From positions 1-10,449 of the forward strand of contig CAYTCC010000048.1 of the NCBI GenBank assembly GCA_964436345.1: a stretch of DNA of 10,449 nucleotides. Direction: 5' to 3'. Source of the DNA: GCA-002694895 sp964436345. Lineage in GTDB: Bacteria; Chloroflexota; Dehalococcoidia; Lucifugimonadales; GCA-002694895. The translations under genes and the position numbers were made by a program. Under the pieces are notes generated by a model that saw only the letters and a program-made list of their open reading frames with translations, was not told the origin of the DNA and ran no database searches. Below, piece after piece: positions 1-6,098 of the stretch; position 1 is the first letter of the stretch, and each line of letters starts with the position of its first letter.

Positions 1-38
1 ATTAATAGACAAATTTTAGGCCATTTTTTATTAAGTAA

Positions 39-66
39 GAAAAAGTGAGAATAGTTCTTATTTTTC
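39..66 (-). terminator. Possible weak hairpin terminator after the CoA-transferase operon
   Basis: Just past the subunit B stop codon, positions 39-44 (GAAAAA) pair with 61-66 (TTTTTC). An inner AGAA/TTCT stem (48-51 with 55-58) closes on a 3-base loop, with a small internal bulge between the two stems. Read on the minus strand the downstream side is T-rich but not a clean T-run, and the stem is nearly all A-T. It lies where a terminator for the lepA/CoA-transferase transcript is expected, which is the main support. The rest of bases 1-77 shows no recognisable gene. Confidence 0.22.
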
Positions 67-77
67 CCTAAATTAAT

Positions 78-749
78 TTACAATTGTATTTCTTTTAAAT
101 TTTTATCAATTATTAATTTTGGTTCGGTGATTTCTTGTACATCTTTAATTTCCCATCCGGGTAAGATTTCTTTTAGTACCATAGATTCATTAATTATTTC
201 AATCACTGCAACATCTGTTACTATAGTGTTTACGCACTTGGATCCCGTGATAGGTAATGAACAATTATTTACTAGTTTAATATTTCCTTTTTTGTCTGTA
301 TGCTCCATTGCTATAATTAATTTTTTAGCACCTATTGCTAAATCCATAGCGCCACCTATATTGCCAGATTTTCTATTTGTTAATTTCCAATTTGCTAAAT
401 CACCTTGTGCAGATATTTGATATGCTCCAAGGACAGCAACATCAATATGTCCCCCTCTAATCATAGCAAAAGATTCTGCTGAATCAAAAACACTTATTCC
501 AGGGTTATTCCAACTTAAATATTGCCCTCCTGCATTTATTAAATTAGTATCTTCTTCCCCCTCTGACGCCATTTCTCCGTAATTTAGTACACCACTTTCG
601 CTGTGATACATAATAAATTTTTTGGAGTCAATAAATTGAGGGCATAGTGTAGGTATTCCTATCCCAAGGTTCACTACATTACCGTTATGGAGTTCTTTGG
701 TAACTCTCATTGCTATTGCTTCTCTTGGTAATTTATTTTTATTATTCAT
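78..749 (-). CDS. CoA-transferase subunit B (beta; 3-oxoacid CoA-transferase-like)
   Basis: A 223-residue protein of the family I CoA-transferase beta subunit type (ScoB/PcaJ/CatJ-like). With subunit A it moves CoA between a carboxylate such as succinate or acetate and an acceptor acid in the cytoplasm. The catalytic glutamate motif is visible as S-E-S-G at residues 50-53 with Glu51 as the expected nucleophile; the usual form is SENG, so Asn is replaced by Ser. Other family landmarks are the NLGIGIPTL segment near residue 27, the GGHIDVAVLGAYQ segment near 99-111 and GGAMDLAIGAKK near 132-143. Length is normal for the family. Its ATG (747-749) lies inside the end of the subunit A gene, overlapping by 8 nt, so translation is probably coupled. 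The substrate cannot be assigned; acetoacetate, 3-oxoadipate or another acid are all possible. Confidence 0.88.
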   Translation of the reverse strand: MNNKNKLPREAIAMRVTKELHNGNVVNLGIGIPTLCPQFIDSKKFIMYHSESGVLNYGEMASEGEEDTNLINAGGQYLSWNNPGISVFDSAESFAMIRGGHIDVAVLGAYQISAQGDLANWKLTNRKSGNIGGAMDLAIGAKKLIIAMEHTDKKGNIKLVNNCSLPITGSKCVNTIVTDVAVIEIINESMVLKEILPGWEIKDVQEITEPKLIIDKNLKEIQL

Positions 750-1464
750 AACTTTTAACTATTCTATTAATATATATTGCTGGTGTATGAATATGATGAG
801 GATCTATTTCTCCAGTTTCTAGTATTATTTCGGATTCAACTATAGTGATATTTGCTGCAGATGCCATAACTGCATTAAAATTCCTTGAAGTACCTTTATA
901 TATTAAATTTCCTATTTTGTCAGATTTATGAGATTTCAATAATGCGTAATCTGCTTTTAGAGCGTATTCAAGAATATATTCTTTATTGTTGATGATTCTT
1001 GATTCTTTGTTGTTTGCAAGTTCTGTTTTAACCCCGGTTGGAGTATAAAAAGCAGGGATTCCTGCTCCTCCTGCACGAATTCTTTCAGCTAATGTACCTT
1101 GGGGAACTAATTCTAATTCTATTTCGTTTTCATTAAAGGCTTTTTCAAAAGAAGTAAGTATTGATGACGAAGGTGCTACTGGATAAGAGGCAATGATTTT
1201 CTTCACTTGTTTATTATCTATTAAAATACTTATATCAATATCATTACTACCTTCTTTAATCCCAATTCCTGTTGCCATAGTTATTCCGGCTGTGTTCCCT
1301 ATTATTGTTAAATCTTTGGATCCAATTTCCATTAATCCTTTAATAAGATTTTGAGGTGTTCCTCCAGGGCCGGCTCCAAATCCATCAATCATAATAGAAG
1401 CATTGTCTGGTATGTCTTTTAAAGCTTCTAGAGTGTTTTTATATATTTTGGAATAATTGGTCAT
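742..1464 (-). CDS. CoA-transferase subunit A (alpha; 3-oxoacid CoA-transferase-like)
   Basis: A 240-residue family I CoA-transferase alpha subunit (ScoA/PcaI/AtoD-like), partner of the downstream beta subunit. The N-terminal glycine-rich signature is GFGAGPGGTPQNLI at about residues 28-41, similar to the GGFG-x-x-G-x-P-x-x-LI pattern of the family but with a longer Gly-rich stretch. The segment GGAGIPAFYTPTGVKTELA (about 132-150) is also typical, as is the late pattern IYKGTSRNFNAVMASAA. The ATG start overlaps the lepA stop in ATGA (1461-1464), so ribosomes finishing lepA can restart here. No clear Shine-Dalgarno is visible before it. The gene is intact. Family membership is firm; the acid substrate is not known. 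Confidence 0.87.
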   Translation of the reverse strand: MTNYSKIYKNTLEALKDIPDNASIMIDGFGAGPGGTPQNLIKGLMEIGSKDLTIIGNTAGITMATGIGIKEGSNDIDISILIDNKQVKKIIASYPVAPSSSILTSFEKAFNENEIELELVPQGTLAERIRAGGAGIPAFYTPTGVKTELANNKESRIINNKEYILEYALKADYALLKSHKSDKIGNLIYKGTSRNFNAVMASAANITIVESEIILETGEIDPHHIHTPAIYINRIVKSYE

Positions 1465-3269
1465 CTATTTATATTTAGAATGGATAAAAAGGCTTCTTGT
1501 GGTATTTCAACCTTCCCTAATTTTTTCAACCTTTTTTTACCCTCTGCTTGTTTTTCTAAAAGTTTTTTCTTTCTGGTAATATCCCCACCATAGCATTTTG
1601 CTGTTACATTTTTTCTTAGTGCTTTAACAGTTTCTCTGGCAATGATTTTACTTCCTATTGCAGCTTGGATAGGTACTTCGAATAATTGTCGAGGGATTAA
1701 TTCTTTTAATTTGGATACTAATTCTTTGCCATAGTAATATGATTTTTCTTTTGAAATGAAAGTACTTAATGAATCTATTTTTTCCTGATTAATTATAATA
1801 TCAAGCTTAGCCAGATTACTTTCTTTAAATCCAATTATTTCATAATCCATAGAACCATAACCCTGTGTAACTGATTTTAAATGATCATAAAATCCTATTA
1901 AAATTTCCCCAAGAGGCATTTCAAATGTGATTAAAATTCTGTTGAGAGTAGATGAATTTCCAGAAGTGTTTAAGTATTCAATATTTGATGATTTACCTCG
2001 CCTGGAAGAAATCAGATCCATGATTTTTCCTATGAATTTGTCAGGGCATATGATAGTGGATTTAATCCAAGGTTCTTGAATGTTTTCAATTTCAGATAGA
2101 TCTATTGAAGAAGGATTGTTTATTAGTTTTTCATTTTTATTTTTTAAAGTTATTTTATATTCAACACTCGGAGCAGTCATAATTATTCCTATGCCATATT
2201 CTCTTTCAATTCTTTCTTGAATTATTTCCATATGTAGTACTCCGAGAAATCCACACCTAAATCCTGGGCCTAATGCTTGAGATGTTTCTCTGTTGTAAAC
2301 TATTGAAGCATCATTTAATTGAAGTTTTGATAATGCTTCATCTAAGTCTAGAAATTCATTTGGGTCAAGGGGAAACATTCCTGAAAAGACTTTAGGTTTT
2401 AATTCAGCTCCAGTGAAAATTGCTGTAATATTTGTATTATTAATGTTAGTGATGGTTTCACCAACTGGAAGATTATTGAATTCTTTTAATCCTGTATAAA
2501 TATATCCTACCTCTCCGAGTTTTAAAGAGGCTTTTTTTTCTTGACCAGGAGTAAAAATTCCAATTTCGTTTGCAGAAAAATTTGTCTGAGAGTTTATTGT
2601 CTTAAGATTAGATCCTGATTCAATTTCTCCGTCAAAAACTCTTACATAATTAATAATGCCTTTATATTGATCATATTTTGAATCAAAAACTAGTGCTCGA
2701 GTGAAATTTGTTTCACCTGAAGGAGAAGGGATTACTTTTATTATTTTTGATACAAGATCAGGGATTCCTTCTCCGGTTTTCGCCGAACACTGAAGTATTT
2801 CTTCTTTTAGAAATCCGAATGTATTAATCAATTCATCAATTACTATTTCTGTTTGTGCAGAAGGTAAATCTATTTTATTAATTACAGGGATAATATTTAA
2901 TCCTAAATCTAATGCAAGATAAGTATTTGCAATTGTTTGTGCCTGAATTCCCTGAGATGAATCTACTAGTAATATAGCGCCATCTGAAGCTCTTAAACTT
3001 CTTGAAACTTCAGAAGCAAAATCAACGTGCCCTGGAGTATCAATTAAATTCAAACTATAAATATTGCCGTTTTTATCGTGAAAAGGTAATGTTATAGCTT
3101 GAGATTTTATAGTTATACCTCTTTCTCTTTCTAAATCCATGGTATCTAGGATTTGTTCATTTTGATCTTTTATTCCTTTGGTAAATTCAATTAATCTATC
3201 AGCAAGAGTTGATTTCCCATGATCAATATGAGCTATAATACAGAAATTTCTAATGAGACTTGTATTCAT
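1461..3269 (-). CDS. lepA: Elongation factor 4 (LepA), translational GTPase
   Basis: LepA/EF4 is a ribosome-binding GTPase related to EF-G, linked to back-translocation and to ribosome assembly or initiation. The protein is 602 residues, close to the usual 600 or so. G-domain motifs are complete: G1 AHIDHGKST (13-21), G2 RGITIK (50-55), G3 DTPGH (77-81), G4 NKID (131-134) and a G5-like SAKTG near 163. A GFRCGFLGVLHMEI segment lies in the EF-G-like domain. The C-terminal signature is strongly conserved, including GGDITRKKKLLEKQAEGKKR, then LGKVEIPQEAF, which distinguishes LepA from EF-G and TypA. It is first in the minus-strand operon and overlaps the CoA-transferase subunit A start by 4 nt. 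The leader before the ATG (upstream of 3269) is very A/T-rich with no visible Shine-Dalgarno. Confidence 0.98.
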   Translation of the reverse strand: MNTSLIRNFCIIAHIDHGKSTLADRLIEFTKGIKDQNEQILDTMDLERERGITIKSQAITLPFHDKNGNIYSLNLIDTPGHVDFASEVSRSLRASDGAILLVDSSQGIQAQTIANTYLALDLGLNIIPVINKIDLPSAQTEIVIDELINTFGFLKEEILQCSAKTGEGIPDLVSKIIKVIPSPSGETNFTRALVFDSKYDQYKGIINYVRVFDGEIESGSNLKTINSQTNFSANEIGIFTPGQEKKASLKLGEVGYIYTGLKEFNNLPVGETITNINNTNITAIFTGAELKPKVFSGMFPLDPNEFLDLDEALSKLQLNDASIVYNRETSQALGPGFRCGFLGVLHMEIIQERIEREYGIGIIMTAPSVEYKITLKNKNEKLINNPSSIDLSEIENIQEPWIKSTIICPDKFIGKIMDLISSRRGKSSNIEYLNTSGNSSTLNRILITFEMPLGEILIGFYDHLKSVTQGYGSMDYEIIGFKESNLAKLDIIINQEKIDSLSTFISKEKSYYYGKELVSKLKELIPRQLFEVPIQAAIGSKIIARETVKALRKNVTAKCYGGDITRKKKLLEKQAEGKKRLKKLGKVEIPQEAFLSILNINR

Positions 3270-3363
3270 ATTTAAATAATATATTTATTAAAGTTATAAT
3301 TATCACATAAATGAATAATCTTATTTATATAATCTAAAGCAATTTAAACAATGGAGGCTGTGA
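3270..3363. promoter_or_regulatory. Divergent intergenic region between lepA and rph
   Basis: These 94 bases must hold the promoters for both the minus-strand lepA operon and plus-strand rph unless rph is read from elsewhere. On the plus strand a perfect TATAAT lies at 3328-3333, about 30 bases before the rph start, but the -35 position at the usual spacing (around 3305-3310) matches TTGACA poorly. For lepA the best minus-strand -10-like hexamer is GATAAT (plus-strand ATTATC, 3299-3304), again without a good -35. In such A/T-rich DNA hexamer matches are weak evidence, so only the location is well supported. Confidence 0.4.
3353..3357 (+). promoter_or_regulatory. Strong Shine-Dalgarno for rph, fixing its TTG start
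   Basis: GGAGG lies 6 bases before the TTG at 3364. It is the clearest ribosome binding site in the window and decides the rph start. The protein beginning at this TTG reads MRSDNRKDNEMREL, which lines up with the universal RNase PH N-terminus (MRxDGRxxDxLRP). The next in-frame ATG, at codon 11, would cut that conserved element off. Confidence 0.8.
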
Positions 3364-4068
3364 TTGAGATCAGATAATAGAAAAGATAACGAAATGAGAG
3401 AATTGCATATATTAAAAGATGTACAAGAACAATCGGATGGATCTTGTTTGATTAGTTTGGGTAACACGAGAGTATTATGTGCGGTAAGATTTAACAGTAA
3501 AGTCCCATTATTTTTAAGAGGCTCAGGAGAAGGATGGATAACTGCTGAATATTCTATGCTTCCTGGTTCCACGAATACTCGTACGAGCAGAAATAATATA
3601 AATAGTGGAAGAACAAAAGAAATTCAGCGTTTAATTGGTAGAAGTATTAGATCTGCAATAGATTTAGCTCAAATAGGGGAAAACACATTAATGATTGATT
3701 GCGATGTAATAAATGCTGATGGAGGTACTAGAACTGCAGCAATAATTGGAAGTTTTATTGCATTGAATAATGCTATTAGAAAATTACAATCAAAAAAAAT
3801 ATTATCAAGAAACATAAATATTTATCCTGTTGCTGCTATTAGTGTAGGATTGACAGAAAATAATATCATTTTAGATCTTAATTATGAAGAAGATTCAAAA
3901 GCTATTGCAGATTTTAATTTTGTTATGGATGAAAATCAAAATATGATCGAAGTGCAAGGCACTGGAGAATCAGGGAAATTTACACAATCTCAATTAATGA
4001 CAGCAGTAGATATGGCTAGCATTGCAATCAAAGAAATTATTAATATTCAAAAGAAATATTTAGATTAA
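3364..4068 (+). CDS. rph: Ribonuclease PH
   Basis: RNase PH is a phosphorolytic 3'-to-5' exoribonuclease that trims tRNA precursors, releasing nucleoside diphosphates; it normally forms a hexamer. The 234-residue product covers the whole family length. Recognisable segments are MRSDNRKDNEMREL at the start, GSGEGWITAEYSMLP (53-67), GRTKEIQRLIGRS (82-94) and the phosphate-binding/active-site region IDCDVINADGGTRTA (111-125), with Arg83 and Arg123 matching the conserved active-site arginines and Asp112/114/119 conserved. The end (VQGTGESGKFTQSQL) is also typical. Start is TTG, supported by the GGAGG at 3353-3357. It is divergent from lepA and followed, after a spacer with its own promoter, by the rpmH-rnpA cluster; together rnpA and rph supply 5' and 3' tRNA maturation. 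Confidence 0.97.
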   Translation: MRSDNRKDNEMRELHILKDVQEQSDGSCLISLGNTRVLCAVRFNSKVPLFLRGSGEGWITAEYSMLPGSTNTRTSRNNINSGRTKEIQRLIGRSIRSAIDLAQIGENTLMIDCDVINADGGTRTAAIIGSFIALNNAIRKLQSKKILSRNINIYPVAAISVGLTENNIILDLNYEEDSKAIADFNFVMDENQNMIEVQGTGESGKFTQSQLMTAVDMASIAIKEIINIQKKYLD

Positions 4069-4120
4069 TAATTTAATCTGTTATTTATTAACATAATTGA
4101 TAACTAATAGAGATTAAATT
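4062..4120 (+). repeat. Overlapping inverted repeats between rph and rpmH (alternative hairpins)
   Basis: AATTTAATCT (4070-4079) has a perfect 10-base inverted partner AGATTAAATT (4111-4120). Inside it GTTAT (4080-4084) can pair with ATAAC (4100-4104), giving a longer imperfect hairpin. The same left arm can instead pair with AGATTAA at 4062-4068, which contains the rph stop codon, as a 7-bp stem with a TAAT loop. The two folds exclude each other. No T-run follows either, so neither is a standard intrinsic terminator. They could protect the rph 3' end, act as a weak terminator/antiterminator pair or be an operator next to the -35 box at 4124. The stems are almost wholly A-T, so chance is possible. 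Confidence 0.4.
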
Positions 4121-4123
4121 AGA

Positions 4124-4152
4124 TTGACCCAAACCCTAAAGATTTATATAAT
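4124..4152 (+). promoter_or_regulatory. Sigma-70-type promoter for the rpmH-rnpA-yidD-yidC-jag cluster
   Basis: TTGACC (4124-4129) and TATAAT (4147-4152) are separated by exactly 17 bases, giving 11 of 12 consensus positions at the optimal spacing. The DNA just upstream of the -35 is A/T-rich, compatible with an UP element. Transcription should begin near 4159, leaving a leader of about 20 bases before the rpmH ATG at 4180; that leader has no obvious Shine-Dalgarno. This is the best promoter in the window, as expected for an abundant ribosomal protein gene. Confidence 0.82.
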
Positions 4153-4179
4153 TCTCCTTTCTAAATTAAAATCGATTCG

Positions 4180-4317
4180 ATGGCTAAAAGAACATATCAA
4201 CCGAAAAAAAGAAGAAGAGCGCGAGTACATGGTTTTAGATCTCGATTAAGAACTAAATCTGGTAGAAATATTTTAAAGCGTAGGATGGCAAAATCTAGAT
4301 CTAGATTGTCACCTTAA
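4180..4317 (+). CDS. rpmH: 50S ribosomal protein L34 (bL34)
   Basis: A 45-residue, very basic protein, the usual size for bL34, a late-assembling component of the large ribosomal subunit. It begins MAKRTYQPKKRRRARVHGFR and continues with an R-L-R-T-K-S-G-R-N-I-L-K-R-R pattern (22-35), ending KSRSRLSP. The T-Y-Q-P start, V-H-G-F-R-x-R and the G-R-x-x-L-x-x-R-R block are diagnostic for L34. It directly follows the strong promoter and is followed after 18 bases by rnpA, the order found across most bacteria. Intact; no unusual residues. Confidence 0.97.
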   Translation: MAKRTYQPKKRRRARVHGFRSRLRTKSGRNILKRRMAKSRSRLSP

Positions 4318-4335
4318 ATTTCATTTGAGAATTTC

Positions 4336-4680
4336 ATGATTGCTTATGACAATCAAACATTAAAATTAAGAAAGAATACTGACTATAAAACAGTTTGGGA
4401 TAAAGGCGTAAAGAAAGTATCAAATAATTTTATATTGATATATATCGTTAACAAAAAAGATTACTCTAGAATAGGTATATCATCGGTGAAAAATTATGGC
4501 ACTGCTGTTGAAAGAAATAAAATAGTAAGGAGAGTTAAGTCTATATTATATTTATATAATTTTATTCCTGGTAAGGATATAGTATTAGTAGCAAAGAAAA
4601 AATCGAAAAGTGCTAAATATCAAAATTTAAAAGATGAAATTAAAGCTCTTTTCACTAAATCATCTTTGATAAATAAATAG
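4336..4680 (+). CDS. rnpA: Ribonuclease P protein component
   Basis: RnpA is the basic protein subunit that helps the RNase P RNA cut the 5' leader from precursor tRNAs. The 114-residue length is typical. The N-terminal pattern LRKNTDYKTVWDKGVKK (11-27) matches the family start. The core segment RIGISSVKNYGTAVERNKIVRRVK (45-68) carries the RNA-binding RNR signature as Arg60-Asn61-Lys62, a conservative Arg-to-Lys change, followed by Arg65-Arg66. The later DIVLVAKK (81-88) matches the family's DIVxIAR strand. It lies 18 bases after rpmH and 13 before yidD, clearly one operon. The Shine-Dalgarno is weak (TTTGAGA). Confidence 0.95.
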   Translation: MIAYDNQTLKLRKNTDYKTVWDKGVKKVSNNFILIYIVNKKDYSRIGISSVKNYGTAVERNKIVRRVKSILYLYNFIPGKDIVLVAKKKSKSAKYQNLKDEIKALFTKSSLINK

Positions 4681-4693
4681 ACTGATTAAAACT

Positions 4694-4903
4694 ATGAAAA
4701 AAATATTAGTATTATTAATTAAATTTTATCAACAATCTATATCAATGTATTTGCCAAGCGCATGTAGATATATTCCCTCTTGTTCTCAATATGCTGTAGA
4801 AACTATAGAAAAATATAATATTTCTAAAGCATTATATTTAATTATAAAAAGATTGATTAAATGTAATCCAATGAGTAAAAAAGGATATGATCCAGTAAAG
4901 TGA
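4694..4903 (+). CDS. yidD: Membrane protein insertion efficiency factor YidD
   Basis: A 69-residue YidD protein, a small amphipathic factor at the cytoplasmic membrane that aids insertion of proteins by YidC. The diagnostic core is SACRYIPSCSQYAVE (22-36) with Cys24 and Cys30, followed by a helix with KRLIKC (52-57, Cys57) and the terminal GYDPV (64-68); all match the family pattern. The N-terminal helix with FYQQSIS is also typical. It stands between rnpA and, one gene later, yidC. Its stop TGA (4901-4903) overlaps the GTG start of the next gene as GTGA, so translation of the two is likely coupled. Confidence 0.96.
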   Translation: MKKILVLLIKFYQQSISMYLPSACRYIPSCSQYAVETIEKYNISKALYLIIKRLIKCNPMSKKGYDPVK

Positions 4904-6087
4904 AAGAATTGAAAATTGTAAAAAATATCAAATCATATATTGTTATTAGTTTTATTGTTTCTTTGTGCATGGTTTCTTGTGTAGGAGATCGTATGAAAGG
5001 CTCAGGATGGGCTACACCTTTTGTTGATGGAAATAATGTATATATAGGGACTATTGAAGGTGAATTGATTTCAGTTGATCTTATGACAGCGAAAGAGAAT
5101 TGGAGAGCTTCTTCCTTAGATTCTGATTTTTTACCTAAATCTATTTATTCAAAACCATTTCTATTTGATAGTAAGATATTTGTTGGTACACCTTCAGGGA
5201 AGCTTTTAGGATTTAATGTGAATTCAGGTTTAGATGAAGTTTCTCTACAAGATATAGAACAAAGAGTGTTATTGGCTGAAGATCAAATTGGACCTGTCAT
5301 TGTTGGAAATATACTGTCTTTTCTGGATAATTATATAGCGATACCATCTTCTGATGACCAACTTTCATTATTTCAGTATGCTCAAAATGAAATGTTTGAT
5401 CCAATTTGTTCATTCAAAGCAAATGATTCTTTATGGTCTAAGCCGGTTTGGGATAAAAATAAGCAGCAATTAATTTTTGGATCGATGGATGGCAATTTAT
5501 ATTCTATTAATAAAGATTGTGATTTAAATTGGAAATTTGAAACTAACTCAAGTATAGTATCTTCTCCTGTATTAGATGCTGGGAATATAATGTTTGGTAC
5601 TCTGAATCGTTCTTTTTATTCAATAGATTCCAATGGTTCTTTAAATTGGATTTTTAATGATTCAAAAGGATGGTTTTGGGCTGCACCAGTTATAGATTCT
5701 GGCGTAATTTATGCTTCAAATCTTGATGGGAATATTTATGCACTCAGATCAAATTCAGGGCAAATAATGTGGTCATATAAGACAGACAACCCCATCATTT
5801 CTTCTCCTATAATAATGGATAATTTTTTGATTTTTATTTCAAAAGAAGGAGAACTTCAGGTTATACATAAAGACACAAAAAGAAAATTGGGTAGTTGTGA
5901 TTTAAATCAAAAAGTATATTCATCTATTGAATCTTTTGAAAATAAGATATTTATCCAAGTATCTGATGGTTCTTTAAGAGCTTATACTATAAAAAAGAAT
6001 GGGAATCCTGACGAATTATGGAATAGGCCCTTTTTTACAGAAGAAAATGATAAAAGAAACAATGAAGAATGGGATCCAGCGTGTTGA
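4900..6087 (+). CDS. PQQ-like beta-propeller lipoprotein within the yidC operon
   Basis: A 395-residue predicted lipoprotein. The N-terminus has a basic start, a hydrophobic segment (about 13-25) and a relaxed lipobox M-V-S-C with the acylated cysteine expected at Cys27, so the protein should be exported and anchored on the outer face of the membrane. The rest is a series of repeats of about 40 residues, e.g. WATPFVDGNNVYIGTIEG (37-54), then copies with SSPVLDAGNIMFG and AAPVIDSGVIYASNLDGNIYA. This is the pattern of PQQ-like/BamB-like propeller blades, perhaps seven or so. No residues show that it binds PQQ or acts as a dehydrogenase; a protein-binding scaffold is more likely. The start is GTG overlapping the yidD stop, and yidC follows 11 bases later, so a role in YidC-dependent insertion or folding of exported proteins is inferred from position only. 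Confidence 0.82.
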   Translation: MKELKIVKNIKSYIVISFIVSLCMVSCVGDRMKGSGWATPFVDGNNVYIGTIEGELISVDLMTAKENWRASSLDSDFLPKSIYSKPFLFDSKIFVGTPSGKLLGFNVNSGLDEVSLQDIEQRVLLAEDQIGPVIVGNILSFLDNYIAIPSSDDQLSLFQYAQNEMFDPICSFKANDSLWSKPVWDKNKQQLIFGSMDGNLYSINKDCDLNWKFETNSSIVSSPVLDAGNIMFGTLNRSFYSIDSNGSLNWIFNDSKGWFWAAPVIDSGVIYASNLDGNIYALRSNSGQIMWSYKTDNPIISSPIIMDNFLIFISKEGELQVIHKDTKRKLGSCDLNQKVYSSIESFENKIFIQVSDGSLRAYTIKKNGNPDELWNRPFFTEENDKRNNEEWDPAC

Positions 6088-6095
6088 AAAGGTGA
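6088..6095 (+). promoter_or_regulatory. Shine-Dalgarno of yidC
   Basis: AAAGGTGA directly follows the lipoprotein stop codon (6085-6087) and sits 3 bases before the yidC ATG at 6099. It matches the AGGTGA part of the anti-Shine-Dalgarno complement and so supports independent initiation of yidC at that ATG. Confidence 0.65.
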
Positions 6096-6098
6096 TTT

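Noticed and set aside
127..420. Plus-strand open frame of 97 codons opposite the CoA-transferase subunit B gene
   Set aside because: It lies wholly opposite a gene with clear family motifs, has no recognisable domain and no ribosome site; it is a shadow frame.
3321..3572. Minus-strand open frame across the rph start
   Set aside because: It is antisense to the conserved RNase PH N-terminus, shows no known motif, and crosses the divergent spacer without a promoter of its own.
4085..4093. DnaA-box-like sequence near rpmH, a region often close to oriC
   Set aside because: A single near-match (TTATTAACA) in A/T-rich DNA, with no cluster of boxes, no dnaA or dnaN nearby and only about 111 bases of spacer; not an origin.
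4292..4307. 16-base perfect palindrome AATCTAGATCTAGATT in the rpmH coding end
   Set aside because: It encodes the conserved K-S-R-S-R-L end of L34 and results from TCTAGA repeated for Ser-Arg codons; a regulatory role is not needed to explain it.
4900..6087. Annotating the propeller protein as a PQQ-dependent dehydrogenase
   Set aside because: Only the blade repeat is seen. It is too short for the usual dehydrogenases and shows no evident cofactor or metal ligands; a scaffold lipoprotein fits better.
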